Source: Taibaiella lutea
GTDB lineage: Bacteria; Bacteroidota; Bacteroidia; Chitinophagales; Chitinophagaceae
DNA length: 64,000 nucleotides
NCBI RefSeq assembly: GCF_008629695.1
Contig: NZ_VWSH01000001.1
Coordinates: 1,267,990 to 1,331,989, forward strand
Direction of reading: 5' to 3'
Below the pieces are notes generated by a model, which did not search any database, had not been told where the DNA came from, and was given only the letters and a program-made list of their open reading frames with translations. This document shows positions 27,051-35,788 of the stretch, piece after piece. The position numbers and the translations under genes are program-made. Within the stretch, counting starts at the first letter, position 1. Each line of letters starts with the position of its first letter.

Positions 27051-28841
27051 CTATCTCAATAAAGTAACATCACCTTTAAAGTATTTCTTTGTTCCATCTA
27101 CAAACTGAACATCGATATAGAAGTAATAAGTTCCGGTCGGAGCACTTTTGTCTTCATTAAAATAACTGCCGTTCCATCTGGCTCTCTTTGTAGCGGCAGC
27201 CTGATAAATCAGTTTACCCCATCTGTCAAAAACCTTAAAGTCCTTTACAATATATCCGCTTTTGTTTACAAAATAAGGTTCAAAAACATCGTTCAGTCCA
27301 TCGCCGTTTGGAGAAAATGCATTGGGCATAATAACTACAGGAACCAATGTATCGGCTTTAACAAAGATCTTAGCTGTATCAATACATCCGTTCGGACTGG
27401 TGCCAACTACAATAATAGTATCGGAATGAGGAATAATATAGCTTTGTGAGAAAGAAGACTGATTTGGAAAAAGCTCAGAAGGGCTCCAGGATTGAACACC
27501 ATATCCATCGACATTACCCGATACTGTAAGCGTAACATAGTCGCCGATAACTGGTTCAGGCGGATCCGCAGTAACCGATATTGTCAAATGTTCCGGAACA
27601 ATATGATAAACATGCAACAAGCTATCGCAACCCAGATGGTTTTTGAAAGTATCAATTACAGTGGCTTCTGAGGTATAAGTAGTCCCACGAAAAGTCACAG
27701 AATCACAATGGCCTACTGTTTCATTTACAGTAAGAGGATTTAACGGATAAACTGTAATGTTTGCTATATAATAAATACTGTCGCAGCCGCCTGCGTTGCG
27801 GACTGTATCGTGAAGTACTATACTCTGAGTATATGTATTACCATTAAAGACAACAGAACCACAGCCTTCTGTATCTACCGGGATAGTAACCCTCTGATCC
27901 GGATAGACGGTAAATTTTATAGAATCGCCCACGTTCATGGGAAGATTACAAAGATCAAACAGCGTATTGTTATCTGTACCGTTTTTAATTTTTAAATAGT
28001 AAGTTCCCGAAGATAAACTCTGATTAAATGTTACGGTCATTTCGTCGGAGTAACCCTGATTCAGACTGTTACAATTCAGGCCGGCGGCAGAAGTAACAGT
28101 AGCAGTCGTAGGTCCTATCAATGTAAAATCACTTCCATTGGTAGCTATTGAGCTGCATAAAACGTCTTTGTTAAGTGCTACCGTTACCTGTGAACCCTGG
28201 ATACAAATATTGGAAGCAGACGCAAACTTAGGCGCCGCATTATTATTATAAATAGCAGTAGAACCGGAAAAATCTATTGTAAAACCGGAGCCCAAATCTC
28301 CGCCTGTAGCACCGGAACCGAAATTGTTCACCATAACAAGATAAACTTGCCCTGCCGTTACGTCCAGTTTTCTTAAAAAGGAATGTCCTGTAATTCCTGA
28401 AGTTGCACTTAATTCGTTGGAGGAGGTATTTAAACCCGTAACCCCGCCATTAAAAATAGGACTGTTATTATTGAAATTACACCTGACAACATCCGTTTCA
28501 TTAAAGTTATCACAGGGTTTACCCGTAATGTCTACTACAGCCCAGTCATAGTCATCTGAAGATACATTGGGCGTTACTGTAAATACAATTACACCTGAAG
28601 TAACAATATTTAGTTTTAACCATACGGAATTGCTCTCACCTGCACCACATTGCGTACCTGGCAAATCAAGTTCGAAACCTTCACCCTGATAACTATATGG
28701 AGTATGAAACTGATTACCGCAAATTTGCAATGCATTACAGGCATCCTGCTCTGCTCTGAAAGCCGGTAACAACTGAGCATTTAAAGTATTGGTAATAACC
28801 AAAAAAGATAACAGCAAGATTCCTTGCAATAAGTATTTCAT
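27051..28841 (-). CDS. Large surface protein with gliding-motility-type (CHU_C) C-terminal domain
   Basis: The 596-residue protein has an N-terminal signal peptide (LLQGILLLSFLVITNTLNAQ) and then a ~170-residue region with ACNALQICGNQFHTP, common in Bacteroidota surface proteins. Two short repeated modules follow, each with GCGSVVFNGNTYTQS or CDSVTFRGTTYTSEATV style, typical of adhesin-like tandem units. The C-terminal ~95 residues (MPNAFSPNGDGLNDVFE ... GDVTLLR) are the CHU_C type B T9SS sorting domain. It is probably secreted by T9SS and held at the surface; binding partner unknown. Confidence 0.88.
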   Translation of the reverse strand: MKYLLQGILLLSFLVITNTLNAQLLPAFRAEQDACNALQICGNQFHTPYSYQGEGFELDLPGTQCGAGESNSVWLKLNIVTSGVIVFTVTPNVSSDDYDWAVVDITGKPCDNFNETDVVRCNFNNNSPIFNGGVTGLNTSSNELSATSGITGHSFLRKLDVTAGQVYLVMVNNFGSGATGGDLGSGFTIDFSGSTAIYNNNAAPKFASASNICIQGSQVTVALNKDVLCSSIATNGSDFTLIGPTTATVTSAAGLNCNSLNQGYSDEMTVTFNQSLSSGTYYLKIKNGTDNNTLFDLCNLPMNVGDSIKFTVYPDQRVTIPVDTEGCGSVVFNGNTYTQSIVLHDTVRNAGGCDSIYYIANITVYPLNPLTVNETVGHCDSVTFRGTTYTSEATVIDTFKNHLGCDSLLHVYHIVPEHLTISVTADPPEPVIGDYVTLTVSGNVDGYGVQSWSPSELFPNQSSFSQSYIIPHSDTIIVVGTSPNGCIDTAKIFVKADTLVPVVIMPNAFSPNGDGLNDVFEPYFVNKSGYIVKDFKVFDRWGKLIYQAAATKRARWNGSYFNEDKSAPTGTYYFYIDVQFVDGTKKYFKGDVTLLR

Positions 28842-28907
28842 AATTTCAAAAAAACAATCTATTCAAATGCAAAACAACGAAACATTTGACTATAATAAAA
28901 TTAAATC

Positions 28908-29318
28908 CTATCTATTCCTTTCAAAAAGCATTCCGGCTACAATTTTATCAATGGGTAATGAGATTTCAGACATAAGCGTATCGTCAATTTCCCTGAAGTA
29001 AAAATGCTCTCTGCCATTAAAGACCGGAATACTAAACGTATGAGTTGGACAAATCGTATAATAAATGCTAATAACTTGAGAATTATCAAAGGCGGATGGC
29101 TGAAAAAAGTCTGTAGTATAAAAATGTGCTGAAATTTCAATCTCAGCATTCAATTCTTCCATCCATTCTCTTTTGAGGCAATCAGTAGTTCCCTCCCCAA
29201 ACTCCAAACCACCGCCGGGAAATTTCACAATCTCCTTTCCTCTGATATTTTCCTTACAAACCAGCACCTTTTTATCTTCCAGCCAGAGCCCGTAAACCCT
29301 GATATTAAAATTCTTCAT
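28908..29318 (-). CDS. NUDIX hydrolase
   Basis: About 136 residues. The start at 29318 (MKNFNIRVYGLW) removes a six-residue extension from an earlier ATG. The NUDIX box is GGGLEFGEGTTDCLKREWMEEL, with the catalytic REWMEE acidic cluster and the expected glycine spacing. The substrate, some nucleoside diphosphate-linked compound, cannot be told. It lies 72 bp downstream of gldJ, behind a terminator. Confidence 0.9.
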   Translation of the reverse strand: MKNFNIRVYGLWLEDKKVLVCKENIRGKEIVKFPGGGLEFGEGTTDCLKREWMEELNAEIEISAHFYTTDFFQPSAFDNSQVISIYYTICPTHTFSIPVFNGREHFYFREIDDTLMSEISLPIDKIVAGMLFERNR

Positions 29319-29337
29319 TGAACAATAGATTAACAAT

Positions 29338-29370
29338 AAAAACCCCTTCTAAGTGTTAGAAGGGGTTTTT
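29338..29370 (-). terminator. Rho-independent terminator after gldJ
   Basis: Perfect 15-bp stem AAAAACCCCTTCTAA / TTAGAAGGGGTTTTT with a 3-base loop. It lies between the gldJ stop and the NUDIX start. Confidence 0.9.
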
Positions 29371-29389
29371 AAAAATTTTTATTGTTGGA

Positions 29390-30904
29390 TTAACCACGTT
29401 TACGCTTTCCGAAGATATTTCCACCCGGATCATTATTGAATCCTGCGCTTCCTAATCTATCCATTACACAACGGAAACCTACAGTACTGCTTGCATGGGC
29501 TGCCTGCATGAAACGACGTGTACCCGGAGACAACCAATATGCTCTGTCATTCCATGAACCACCTTTGATAACACGGCTATCATTGTTGATTAATGTGGTA
29601 TTACCATAGTCATACGTGAAGCGTGATGTTGAATCACCATCTTCGATATTACGGGCATCATAACCAGTATAATCACGGTCATAGCGGCCGGCAAGATCAG
29701 TTGAATCAATGTATTTTTTACTAAGATTTCCTAAACTGTCTTTTTCAGATAATGTTCCGTCAGCTTCGTAGATATTTTTAGTAAACTCATTACCACGATA
29801 AGGGTTAACATCATTTACGTCATAACTTGAACCAGGACGGTAAACATCCAACACCCACTCATTTACGTTACCGGCCATATTATATAAACCATAAGCATTT
29901 GGCAAGTAAGAATATATGTTTTCAGTGTAGACAGCACGGTCATTCAAACCACCGGCAACACCCATCGCATCACCGCCTGAACGTTTGTAGTTAGCTTGGT
30001 ATTGACCACGATATTTATTACGGGCTTGAGTACGAGTGCTACGTGTATCACCCCAAGGATAAACTTTACGGTCAGTTATAGCTTCTTCACCACGGCGACG
30101 TTTAGTTTCAGGTTCAGGATTTTTTTCAACCAGAGCTAATGCAGCATATTCCCACTCTGCTTCTGTCGGAAGACGATAGTTTGGCAATAAAAATCCATCA
30201 GAATAGCCTGTATTTCTTCTACCTGCACCATTTGGATCCAAATCACGTTTTTGTCCTTTACCCGGAGTTCCAAGATATTGACCGGAAGTGTATGTTTCAG
30301 AAGTAAATACATCTTCATTTACCTGATTCTGATTTTTCTTCAACATACCATTCTTAATCAAAATCATTTCATTCACACGGTCACTACGCCATTTGCAATA
30401 AGCGTTAGCCTGATACCAGTTAACACCGACTACAGGGTAGAAGTTGTATGCAGCGTGACGAAAATAATTAGTTACCATCGGCTCGTTATAAGACAATGCT
30501 GAACGCCAAACAGTGCTATCAGGCAATGCTTTAGCTATTTCTTCCGGATAATCGGCAGCATAAGAACGCGAAAGCCAATATGTGTATTCACGATAATGAA
30601 CGTTGGCAACTTCTGTTTCATCCATATAGAATGAAGAAACGGTTACGTTACGAGGAATATTATTACGCTCATAAGTAAGGTCTTCTTCGGTCTGTCCCAT
30701 GGTAAAACGTCCACCTTCGATAGGTACAAGACCCGGGCCGGTTTGTTGTCCTGGGTAGTTTGCCACATCGAAACCGCCTAAACGGGAATCGTTGTAGTTC
30801 CATCCGGTTTTATCCGAAACACCCTTGGTTTTAGATGAACAGGCCGAAAAGATGGTCGCTGTTCCGACACATAACAAACTCAAGCCTAATAGTGTTCTTT
30901 TCAT
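29390..30904 (-). CDS. gldJ: Gliding motility lipoprotein GldJ
   Basis: GldJ is an outer-membrane lipoprotein of the gliding/T9SS apparatus. The 504-residue protein carries a lipobox (FSAC, Cys22) and a SUMF1/FGE-type formylglycine-generating-enzyme fold. TGWNYND, ETGPGLV-like QTGPGLVPIEGGRFTMG, FYMDETEV, the YPVVGVNW phrase, YRLPTEAEWEYAALALVE and GNVNEWVLDVYRP all align with Flavobacterium GldJ. C-terminal GGSWNDRAYW and VGFRCVMDRLG complete the fold. It is about 60 residues shorter than Flavobacterium GldJ, mainly near the end. In Flavobacterium it is next to porU/porV; here those are 18 kb away. Confidence 0.9.
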   Translation of the reverse strand: MKRTLLGLSLLCVGTATIFSACSSKTKGVSDKTGWNYNDSRLGGFDVANYPGQQTGPGLVPIEGGRFTMGQTEEDLTYERNNIPRNVTVSSFYMDETEVANVHYREYTYWLSRSYAADYPEEIAKALPDSTVWRSALSYNEPMVTNYFRHAAYNFYPVVGVNWYQANAYCKWRSDRVNEMILIKNGMLKKNQNQVNEDVFTSETYTSGQYLGTPGKGQKRDLDPNGAGRRNTGYSDGFLLPNYRLPTEAEWEYAALALVEKNPEPETKRRRGEEAITDRKVYPWGDTRSTRTQARNKYRGQYQANYKRSGGDAMGVAGGLNDRAVYTENIYSYLPNAYGLYNMAGNVNEWVLDVYRPGSSYDVNDVNPYRGNEFTKNIYEADGTLSEKDSLGNLSKKYIDSTDLAGRYDRDYTGYDARNIEDGDSTSRFTYDYGNTTLINNDSRVIKGGSWNDRAYWLSPGTRRFMQAAHASSTVGFRCVMDRLGSAGFNNDPGGNIFGKRKRG

Positions 30905-31060
30905 AATAAAAAAACAGTGTGTTTTGCTGTAAAAAACAATTGCATTGTAAATTTCCGCTGCAATGATAATATTTAATAGTCGTAAATGAGTTACAATGAT
31001 AGAATATTCTTTTTGAAAAGCAAAGCCAATTGAGAAATTTCTTTCGATTTTTTTTTAACA

Positions 31061-31096
31061 AAAGAAAAAAGAGCCTTTTGAGGCTCTTTTTTCTTT
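31061..31096 (-). terminator. Terminator after the DUF6600 gene
   Basis: AAAGAAAAAAGAGCC / GGCTCTTTTTTCTTT form a perfect 15-bp stem with a 6-base loop. It ends the minus-strand DUF6600 transcript. Confidence 0.85.
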
Positions 31097-31123
31097 CAAA
31101 TCAAAATATACATTTATTTACTA

Positions 31124-32662
31124 CTACCTTCTCGTGTTGGGTGCCGGAGCCATTCTTACCGGTTGCTGGCTCCTTTCCGATTGTTGAGGTGGTGGAGCAG
31201 GTTGTTGCTGAACACGCTGTTGCATTTGTTGTTGCGCTCTTTGCTGTTGTTGCATTTGTTGCTGCTGTATTCTCTGTTGTTGCATTTGCTGTGCTTGTTC
31301 CTGCTGCATCCTTTGTTGTTGCATTTGTTGCTGTTGAACCTGCTGTTGCTGCATTCTCTGTTGCTGCACTTGCTGTTGTTGTATTCTTTGTTGTTGTGCT
31401 TGCTGCTGTACCTGCTGTTGCTGTATTCTTTGCTGTGCTTGCTGCTGTTGTGCTCGTTGCTGCTGCACTTGTTGTTGCTGTACTCTTTGCTGTGCTTGCT
31501 GCTGTTGTACTCTTTGTTGCTGCACTTGTTGTTGCTGAACCTGCTGCTGCTGTATTCTTTGCTGTGCTTGTTGCTGTTGTACTCTTTGCTGCTGAACCTG
31601 CTGCGTTGAACGTGTTTGTTGGATTTGTTGCAATTGTTGACTGTTTTTCAACTGCATTTGATTCGAACCTGATGTTACATTTCTGCCGGTTTTTACTTGT
31701 TGTTGTATTGAAACCGGTGTTCTGGCAGGTGCTTTTCCTCCACCGGGATTTGTAACTACAGATGCATCTAATCTTTTAACTTTTGCAGGTGCAATTTTTG
31801 CAACTTCGGTATTTGAAACTCTTCCGATTGTTGGTCTGTAAATATTAAGTTTATTACCTGCAATCTGATTAGCGCCTCTACCAGATGCATTATTTACTTT
31901 ATAGACACTAACAGGTCTGTGCGTAACATTTTCAATATCAGATCTGCGTGGGCCGCTTACATAAGTATTACGGGAACGATTATCTATATAGGTATTATTA
32001 ATGATGGTAGTATTATTAATGATATTCACAGTACGGCGGGGAGCGTAATAATTACTATAATCATGTGCATATATATTTCCGCAAGGAATAAATGTCCACC
32101 ATGGATTAGGAATGTTAAATCCTGAGCCAAAAGAAATGGAAATACTTATTCCGGGACCCATTGGCGCCCATCCATAGTAACCACCACCCTGACGCCAGCT
32201 TACCCAGGCAGGTCCCCATGTATTACCCGGAATCCAAATCCAGCCATAATAACTGCTTTGTGCCCAACGACCGTAATGGAACGGAGCCCAACCCCATGGA
32301 TAACCTGAAACCCAAGTATTTCCGTATTCTGTCATTACCCAATAACCATTGGTATAATAAGGACGAAAATTATTACCACCGTAAGGAGCCCAGACATATC
32401 CATATTGAGGGTCAGAAAGCCATTGTCCGTAAGGTGCTAAATCATTGTAGAATTCACGGTAATCACCATAAGCGCTGTAACCATAATCGTTATTACCATA
32501 ACTATTATTGCCATAACCGTCATCGTAGTTTTGGTAAGCGTCATCGTTATAATCGTTATTATTATATTGTGCTCTTACAAGTGGTGTGATGCTCATTGAT
32601 AGTAAAAAAACACCTGCAAACACGCTCATTATTGTCGTCATTCGATTGCTAAGAGATTTCAT
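31124..32662 (-). CDS. DUF6600 protein with glutamine-rich repeat tail
   Basis: The 512-residue protein has a signal/anchor region near residues 10-31, then an Asn/Tyr-rich segment. Residues ~68-170 form the DUF6600 domain, with aromatic repeats (GYWVMTEYGNTWVSGYPWGWAPFHYGRW, a YxWGxW pattern). A basic stretch follows, and the last ~160 residues are almost only Q, V, R, A and M in short repeats (QQQVQQQRVQQQ, QQQAQQRIQ). The DUF6600 domain occurs in envelope or stress-associated proteins, and its function is not established. The Q-rich tail may be a flexible scaffold or coiled coil. Its opposite strand also shows long open frames, which are shadows. Confidence 0.82.
   Translation of the reverse strand: MKSLSNRMTTIMSVFAGVFLLSMSITPLVRAQYNNNDYNDDAYQNYDDGYGNNSYGNNDYGYSAYGDYREFYNDLAPYGQWLSDPQYGYVWAPYGGNNFRPYYTNGYWVMTEYGNTWVSGYPWGWAPFHYGRWAQSSYYGWIWIPGNTWGPAWVSWRQGGGYYGWAPMGPGISISISFGSGFNIPNPWWTFIPCGNIYAHDYSNYYAPRRTVNIINNTTIINNTYIDNRSRNTYVSGPRRSDIENVTHRPVSVYKVNNASGRGANQIAGNKLNIYRPTIGRVSNTEVAKIAPAKVKRLDASVVTNPGGGKAPARTPVSIQQQVKTGRNVTSGSNQMQLKNSQQLQQIQQTRSTQQVQQQRVQQQQAQQRIQQQQVQQQQVQQQRVQQQQAQQRVQQQQVQQQRAQQQQAQQRIQQQQVQQQAQQQRIQQQQVQQQRMQQQQVQQQQMQQQRMQQEQAQQMQQQRIQQQQMQQQQRAQQQMQQRVQQQPAPPPQQSERSQQPVRMAPAPNTRR
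31209..31600 (-). repeat. Coding minisatellite encoding the Gln-rich tail
   Basis: Short repeats of 24-27 bases built from TTGTTGCTG-type codons (Gln on the minus strand) fill most of this stretch. Copies are imperfect. Such arrays can gain or lose units in frame. Confidence 0.6.
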
Positions 32663-32710
32663 GATATTGCCTTTTTTTAAGAAAAATATTGTTCAATTAA
32701 TACATAGACC

Positions 32711-32757
32711 TTTAGCATCGCAAAACGTTTAGTCAATACTCCTAAACTATTGCTAAA
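32711..32757. promoter_or_regulatory. Nested inverted repeat between aminotransferase and DUF6600 genes
   Basis: Outer arms TTTAGCA / TGCTAAA (32711-32717, 32751-32757) and inner arms GTTTAG / CTAAAC (32727-32732, 32742-32747) can form one bulged hairpin. There is no T run. It sits downstream of the aminotransferase stop and about 50 bases upstream of the DUF6600 gene start, so it could be regulatory. Confidence 0.4.
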
Positions 32758-32765
32758 TATTACTT

Positions 32766-33986
32766 TTATTGATGTATATCAGATGTTTTTTCAATAGCAG
32801 AAATCAATACAGCGCATGCTTTCCTGATTTCCGCCTCTGTAATATTTAAGGGTGGCACCAAACGAATGCAGTTGGGAGCAAACAAAAACCAGTCTGTAAA
32901 TACTCTGCTCATGCCGTTTTCCAATTCATAACCTTTCAGGCAATTGGTAATTACATTTTTCACCACTTCAAAATCTGCCAACTCTATTGCCATCATTAAC
33001 CCTTTGCTTCTTACTGCTTTTATTGCCGGATGTTTTAATAAAGACAAGAATAATTGTTCTTTTTTAAAAACTTCGTCCGGCATTTTTTCTTCTAAAAGCG
33101 CTTCCATTGCTGCTTTTCCGGCCACACAACTCAATGGATGCCCACCAAAGGTCGTAATATGACCCAATACAGGCTTATCTGCCAAAGACACCATTTTCTC
33201 CTGAGATGCAATAAAAGCCCCCAAAGGCAAACCACCGCCCAGCGCTTTTCCTAACAATAGAACGTCAGGAATGATATCAAATTGTGTAAAGCCCCAAAGG
33301 CTGCCGGTTCTTCCAAAACCAACCTGTATTTCATCCAGTATTAATAAAGTTCCGGTTTCATCACATCTTTCGCGTAAAGCTTTCATCCATGCTGTGTCTG
33401 GAACCAACACGCCGCCTTCAGCCTGTACCGGTTCAAGAATAATACAGGCTGTTTTTGTAGTTATATATCGAAGAGATTCAAAATCATTATGCCAGACATG
33501 ACGTATATCCGGCAATAAAGGCCTATAAGCATTGCGCCAGTATTCATCGCCAATAATACTTAAAGCACCTTGTGTAGAACCATGATAACTATTGTGACAA
33601 GCTAATATTTCCGTACGGCCGGTAACTCTTTTAGCCAGCTTCATGGCTCCTTCCACTGCTTCTGCACCGGAATTGGTAAAGTAAACAGAATTAAGTGTTT
33701 CAGGTAAATGCCGTGTCAACAAAGCTGCATATTGCACCTGCGGGCTCTGAATTACTTCACCATAAACCATAACATGCAAATATTTCTCTGCCTGTTCCTT
33801 AATGGCTGCTACCACTTTTGGATGGCAATGCCCTACATTGCAAACACTGATGCCTCCAATCAAATCAATATATTCATTGCCTTCATCATCAAACAAACTA
33901 CTGCCTTTCGCCTTGCTTATGGGCAATGCCATAGGTTCTAAAGATGTTGGCGCCAAATGCTTTTGAAATAATTGCCTGTCGTTCAT
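32766..33986 (-). CDS. Class III aminotransferase (acetylornithine/ornithine aminotransferase-like)
   Basis: The 406-residue PLP enzyme shows FTNSGAEAVEGAMKLA, the YHG loop (NSYHGSTQGALS), the catalytic aspartate in ILDEIQVGFGRTG, and the PLP lysine in LLGKALGGGLPLGAF (near residue 242). The length fits acetylornithine, ornithine or lysine/4-aminobutyrate transaminases, and the substrate cannot be told from motifs alone. No other arginine-pathway gene is near, so the argD label would be a guess. It precedes a sugar nucleotidyltransferase on the same strand (27 bp gap on the far side). Confidence 0.85.
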   Translation of the reverse strand: MNDRQLFQKHLAPTSLEPMALPISKAKGSSLFDDEGNEYIDLIGGISVCNVGHCHPKVVAAIKEQAEKYLHVMVYGEVIQSPQVQYAALLTRHLPETLNSVYFTNSGAEAVEGAMKLAKRVTGRTEILACHNSYHGSTQGALSIIGDEYWRNAYRPLLPDIRHVWHNDFESLRYITTKTACIILEPVQAEGGVLVPDTAWMKALRERCDETGTLLILDEIQVGFGRTGSLWGFTQFDIIPDVLLLGKALGGGLPLGAFIASQEKMVSLADKPVLGHITTFGGHPLSCVAGKAAMEALLEEKMPDEVFKKEQLFLSLLKHPAIKAVRSKGLMMAIELADFEVVKNVITNCLKGYELENGMSRVFTDWFLFAPNCIRLVPPLNITEAEIRKACAVLISAIEKTSDIHQ

Positions 33987-34013
33987 GCCGGGTATTTTGA
34001 GAAATTGTGCAGT

Positions 34014-34739
34014 TTAAAAAATGTCTTTAAATAATTCAGAAGCTTTTATCAGGCTTTCAGGTTTTCCTACATCCAAAAGCAAATCGCCCGAATGATCTAA
34101 ACCTGCAATTTTCTCAGTAACGCACAAATCAAGATAAATATCTACTAAAGAAAATTTACCTTGTCTGTTGATTTTTGAAAAAATATCCTGATCCAAAATC
34201 TGTATCCCGCTAAAAGCATATTGCTTAACAGAATCTTCCGCTATAGCTGGTTTACGCTCTCCTGTGTTAACATTCTCCCACCCTTTTAATTGCATCTCAT
34301 CATCGAATAGAAAATAGCGGGAAGAGCTACGTTGCTGAACGGCCAAGGTTACCAAAGTGTCGTTTTTCTGATGTTGTTGAATCATTTCTCTCAGATTTGC
34401 ATTGGTCAGCATATCAACATTCATCACCAGAAAATCTTTTTCATCTTTAAAGAAAGGAGCTGCTTTTTTTAGCCCGCCGCCTGTTTCCAACACCTCGTCA
34501 CTTTCGTCAGAAATCTGAAACCTGCTTCCAAAACCATTTTCATGCTGTAATTTCTCTACAATCTGCGAAGCAAAATGATGCACATTCACTACCACATCAT
34601 AAATACCGAATCTTTGCAGGTTACGGATATTAATTTCCAGAAGGCTATGACCGTTTACAGGTGCCAATGCTTTCGGATGATTATCTGTAAATGGCTTGAG
34701 CCGGGTGCCTAATCCGGCAGCTAATAAAAGTGCTTTCAT
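34014..34739 (-). CDS. Sugar-phosphate nucleotidyltransferase, MurU-like
   Basis: The 241-residue NTP-transferase starts with LLAAGLGTRLKPFTDNHPKAL, the signature loop that binds the nucleotide phosphates. The second part has LETGGGLKKAAPFF and FLVMNVDMLTN, where the aspartates bind metal. Size and the LETGGG motif resemble N-acetylmuramate-1-phosphate uridylyltransferase (MurU) and glucose-1-phosphate thymidylyltransferase-type enzymes. Without a MurNAc kinase neighbour the exact sugar is unproven. It lies 27 bp upstream of the aminotransferase and may be the first gene of a pair. Confidence 0.83.
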   Translation of the reverse strand: MKALLLAAGLGTRLKPFTDNHPKALAPVNGHSLLEINIRNLQRFGIYDVVVNVHHFASQIVEKLQHENGFGSRFQISDESDEVLETGGGLKKAAPFFKDEKDFLVMNVDMLTNANLREMIQQHQKNDTLVTLAVQQRSSSRYFLFDDEMQLKGWENVNTGERKPAIAEDSVKQYAFSGIQILDQDIFSKINRQGKFSLVDIYLDLCVTEKIAGLDHSGDLLLDVGKPESLIKASELFKDIF

Positions 34740-34892
34740 ATGTAAGCCGCAAATTTAGTTGAGTAATTCAGAACTTAGTCCTTTATTTACCTAATATTTC
34801 AATCAGAAGCATGAAAATCAGTTCCTGAAAGAATTAAAGGTATCGCCGATAGGCCTTATAGAATCATTCCATATTCACGCGTGTATTTTCCT

Positions 34893-34900
34893 TAATTTTG
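34893..34900 (+). promoter_or_regulatory. Promoter -7 element of the rhomboid gene
   Basis: TAATTTTG matches the TAnnTTTG consensus 45 bases before the rhomboid ATG. No clear -33. Confidence 0.45.
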
Positions 34901-34944
34901 ACGGCTGAAAGGAAATTTTTCAAATTAACAGAATTGCTTTTTCC

Positions 34945-35682
34945 ATGAATGAATACCGTCCGGGCGGATTCCAGATTCTGCCCCCAGTAGTTAAGAATCT
35001 TTTGATTATAAACGTATTGGTATATGCTGCAACCTATATCCTGCAAAAAACGCACATTGTCGATTTAGATTATTATCTGGCCTTATTTCATTGGAGTTCG
35101 CCATTGTTTAAGCCATGGCAAATTGTTACGCACATGTTTATGCATGATCAGTCAAATATCACGCATTTGCTGTTTAATATGTTTGCGTTATGGATGTTTG
35201 GAAGTGCCATTGAGAATACCTTAGGACCCAAAAAGTTTTTAATATTTTATTTCGTTTGTGGCATCGGTGCGGCAATATGCTATTCTTTGGTTTTTACATG
35301 GGAAAATGCTGCGGATATCCAATGGTTTCACCAGTTAAGCAATTTGCAACAACACCAAATTGTTGACCAGCTTGTCGCTACAAAATATGGCCCAAAGCAA
35401 GCCTTCCCTATGGTCAGTCCGATGTTAGGCGCATCAGGAGCTATTTTCGGTTTACTTTTTGCCTTCGGATATTTATTTCCGGATGCAATGATTTATTTGT
35501 ATTTCTTCGTCCCAATCAAAGCAAAATATTTTGTTGCGATATATGCAGCTATTGAATTATTCTCAGGCATCAGAAATAACCCGGCAGACAATGTAGCGCA
35601 CTTTGCACATATTGGCGGTATGATTTTTGCGTATCTGCTGCTTTTGTTTTGGAAGAAATCAAAACGTTTTGTCCGTTATTAA
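34945..35682 (+). CDS. Rhomboid family intramembrane serine protease
   Basis: The 245-residue protein has six predicted membrane helices. The rhomboid catalytic dyad is visible: Ser164 in LGASGAIFGLLF and His222 in HFAHIGGM. The loop HMFMHDQSNITHLLFNMFALWMFG (about residues 63-88) carries the HxxxN-type structural motif. Such proteases cut membrane proteins inside the bilayer. It is followed 106 bp later by a second rhomboid-like gene that lacks the dyad, suggesting a pair of active and inactive partners. Confidence 0.92.
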   Translation: MNEYRPGGFQILPPVVKNLLIINVLVYAATYILQKTHIVDLDYYLALFHWSSPLFKPWQIVTHMFMHDQSNITHLLFNMFALWMFGSAIENTLGPKKFLIFYFVCGIGAAICYSLVFTWENAADIQWFHQLSNLQQHQIVDQLVATKYGPKQAFPMVSPMLGASGAIFGLLFAFGYLFPDAMIYLYFFVPIKAKYFVAIYAAIELFSGIRNNPADNVAHFAHIGGMIFAYLLLLFWKKSKRFVRY

Positions 35683-35788
35683 AAATTAAATTTCCAACAT
35701 CGGGAACTTTAGTAATTCATTAATGTTTAGTAATGAAAATATTCTTGAATTATAAGTAAATTGCTATAGATTTTTTTGAACAGAGATT

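Noticed and set aside
31030-31755. Long Val/Ala-rich and Leu-rich frames on the plus strand
   Set aside because: They are antisense shadows of the Gln-rich repeat of the DUF6600 gene; their composition is explained by CAA/CAG codons read backwards.
32766-33986. Naming the aminotransferase argD
   Set aside because: Class III enzymes cannot be told apart by the motifs seen, and no arginine gene is near.
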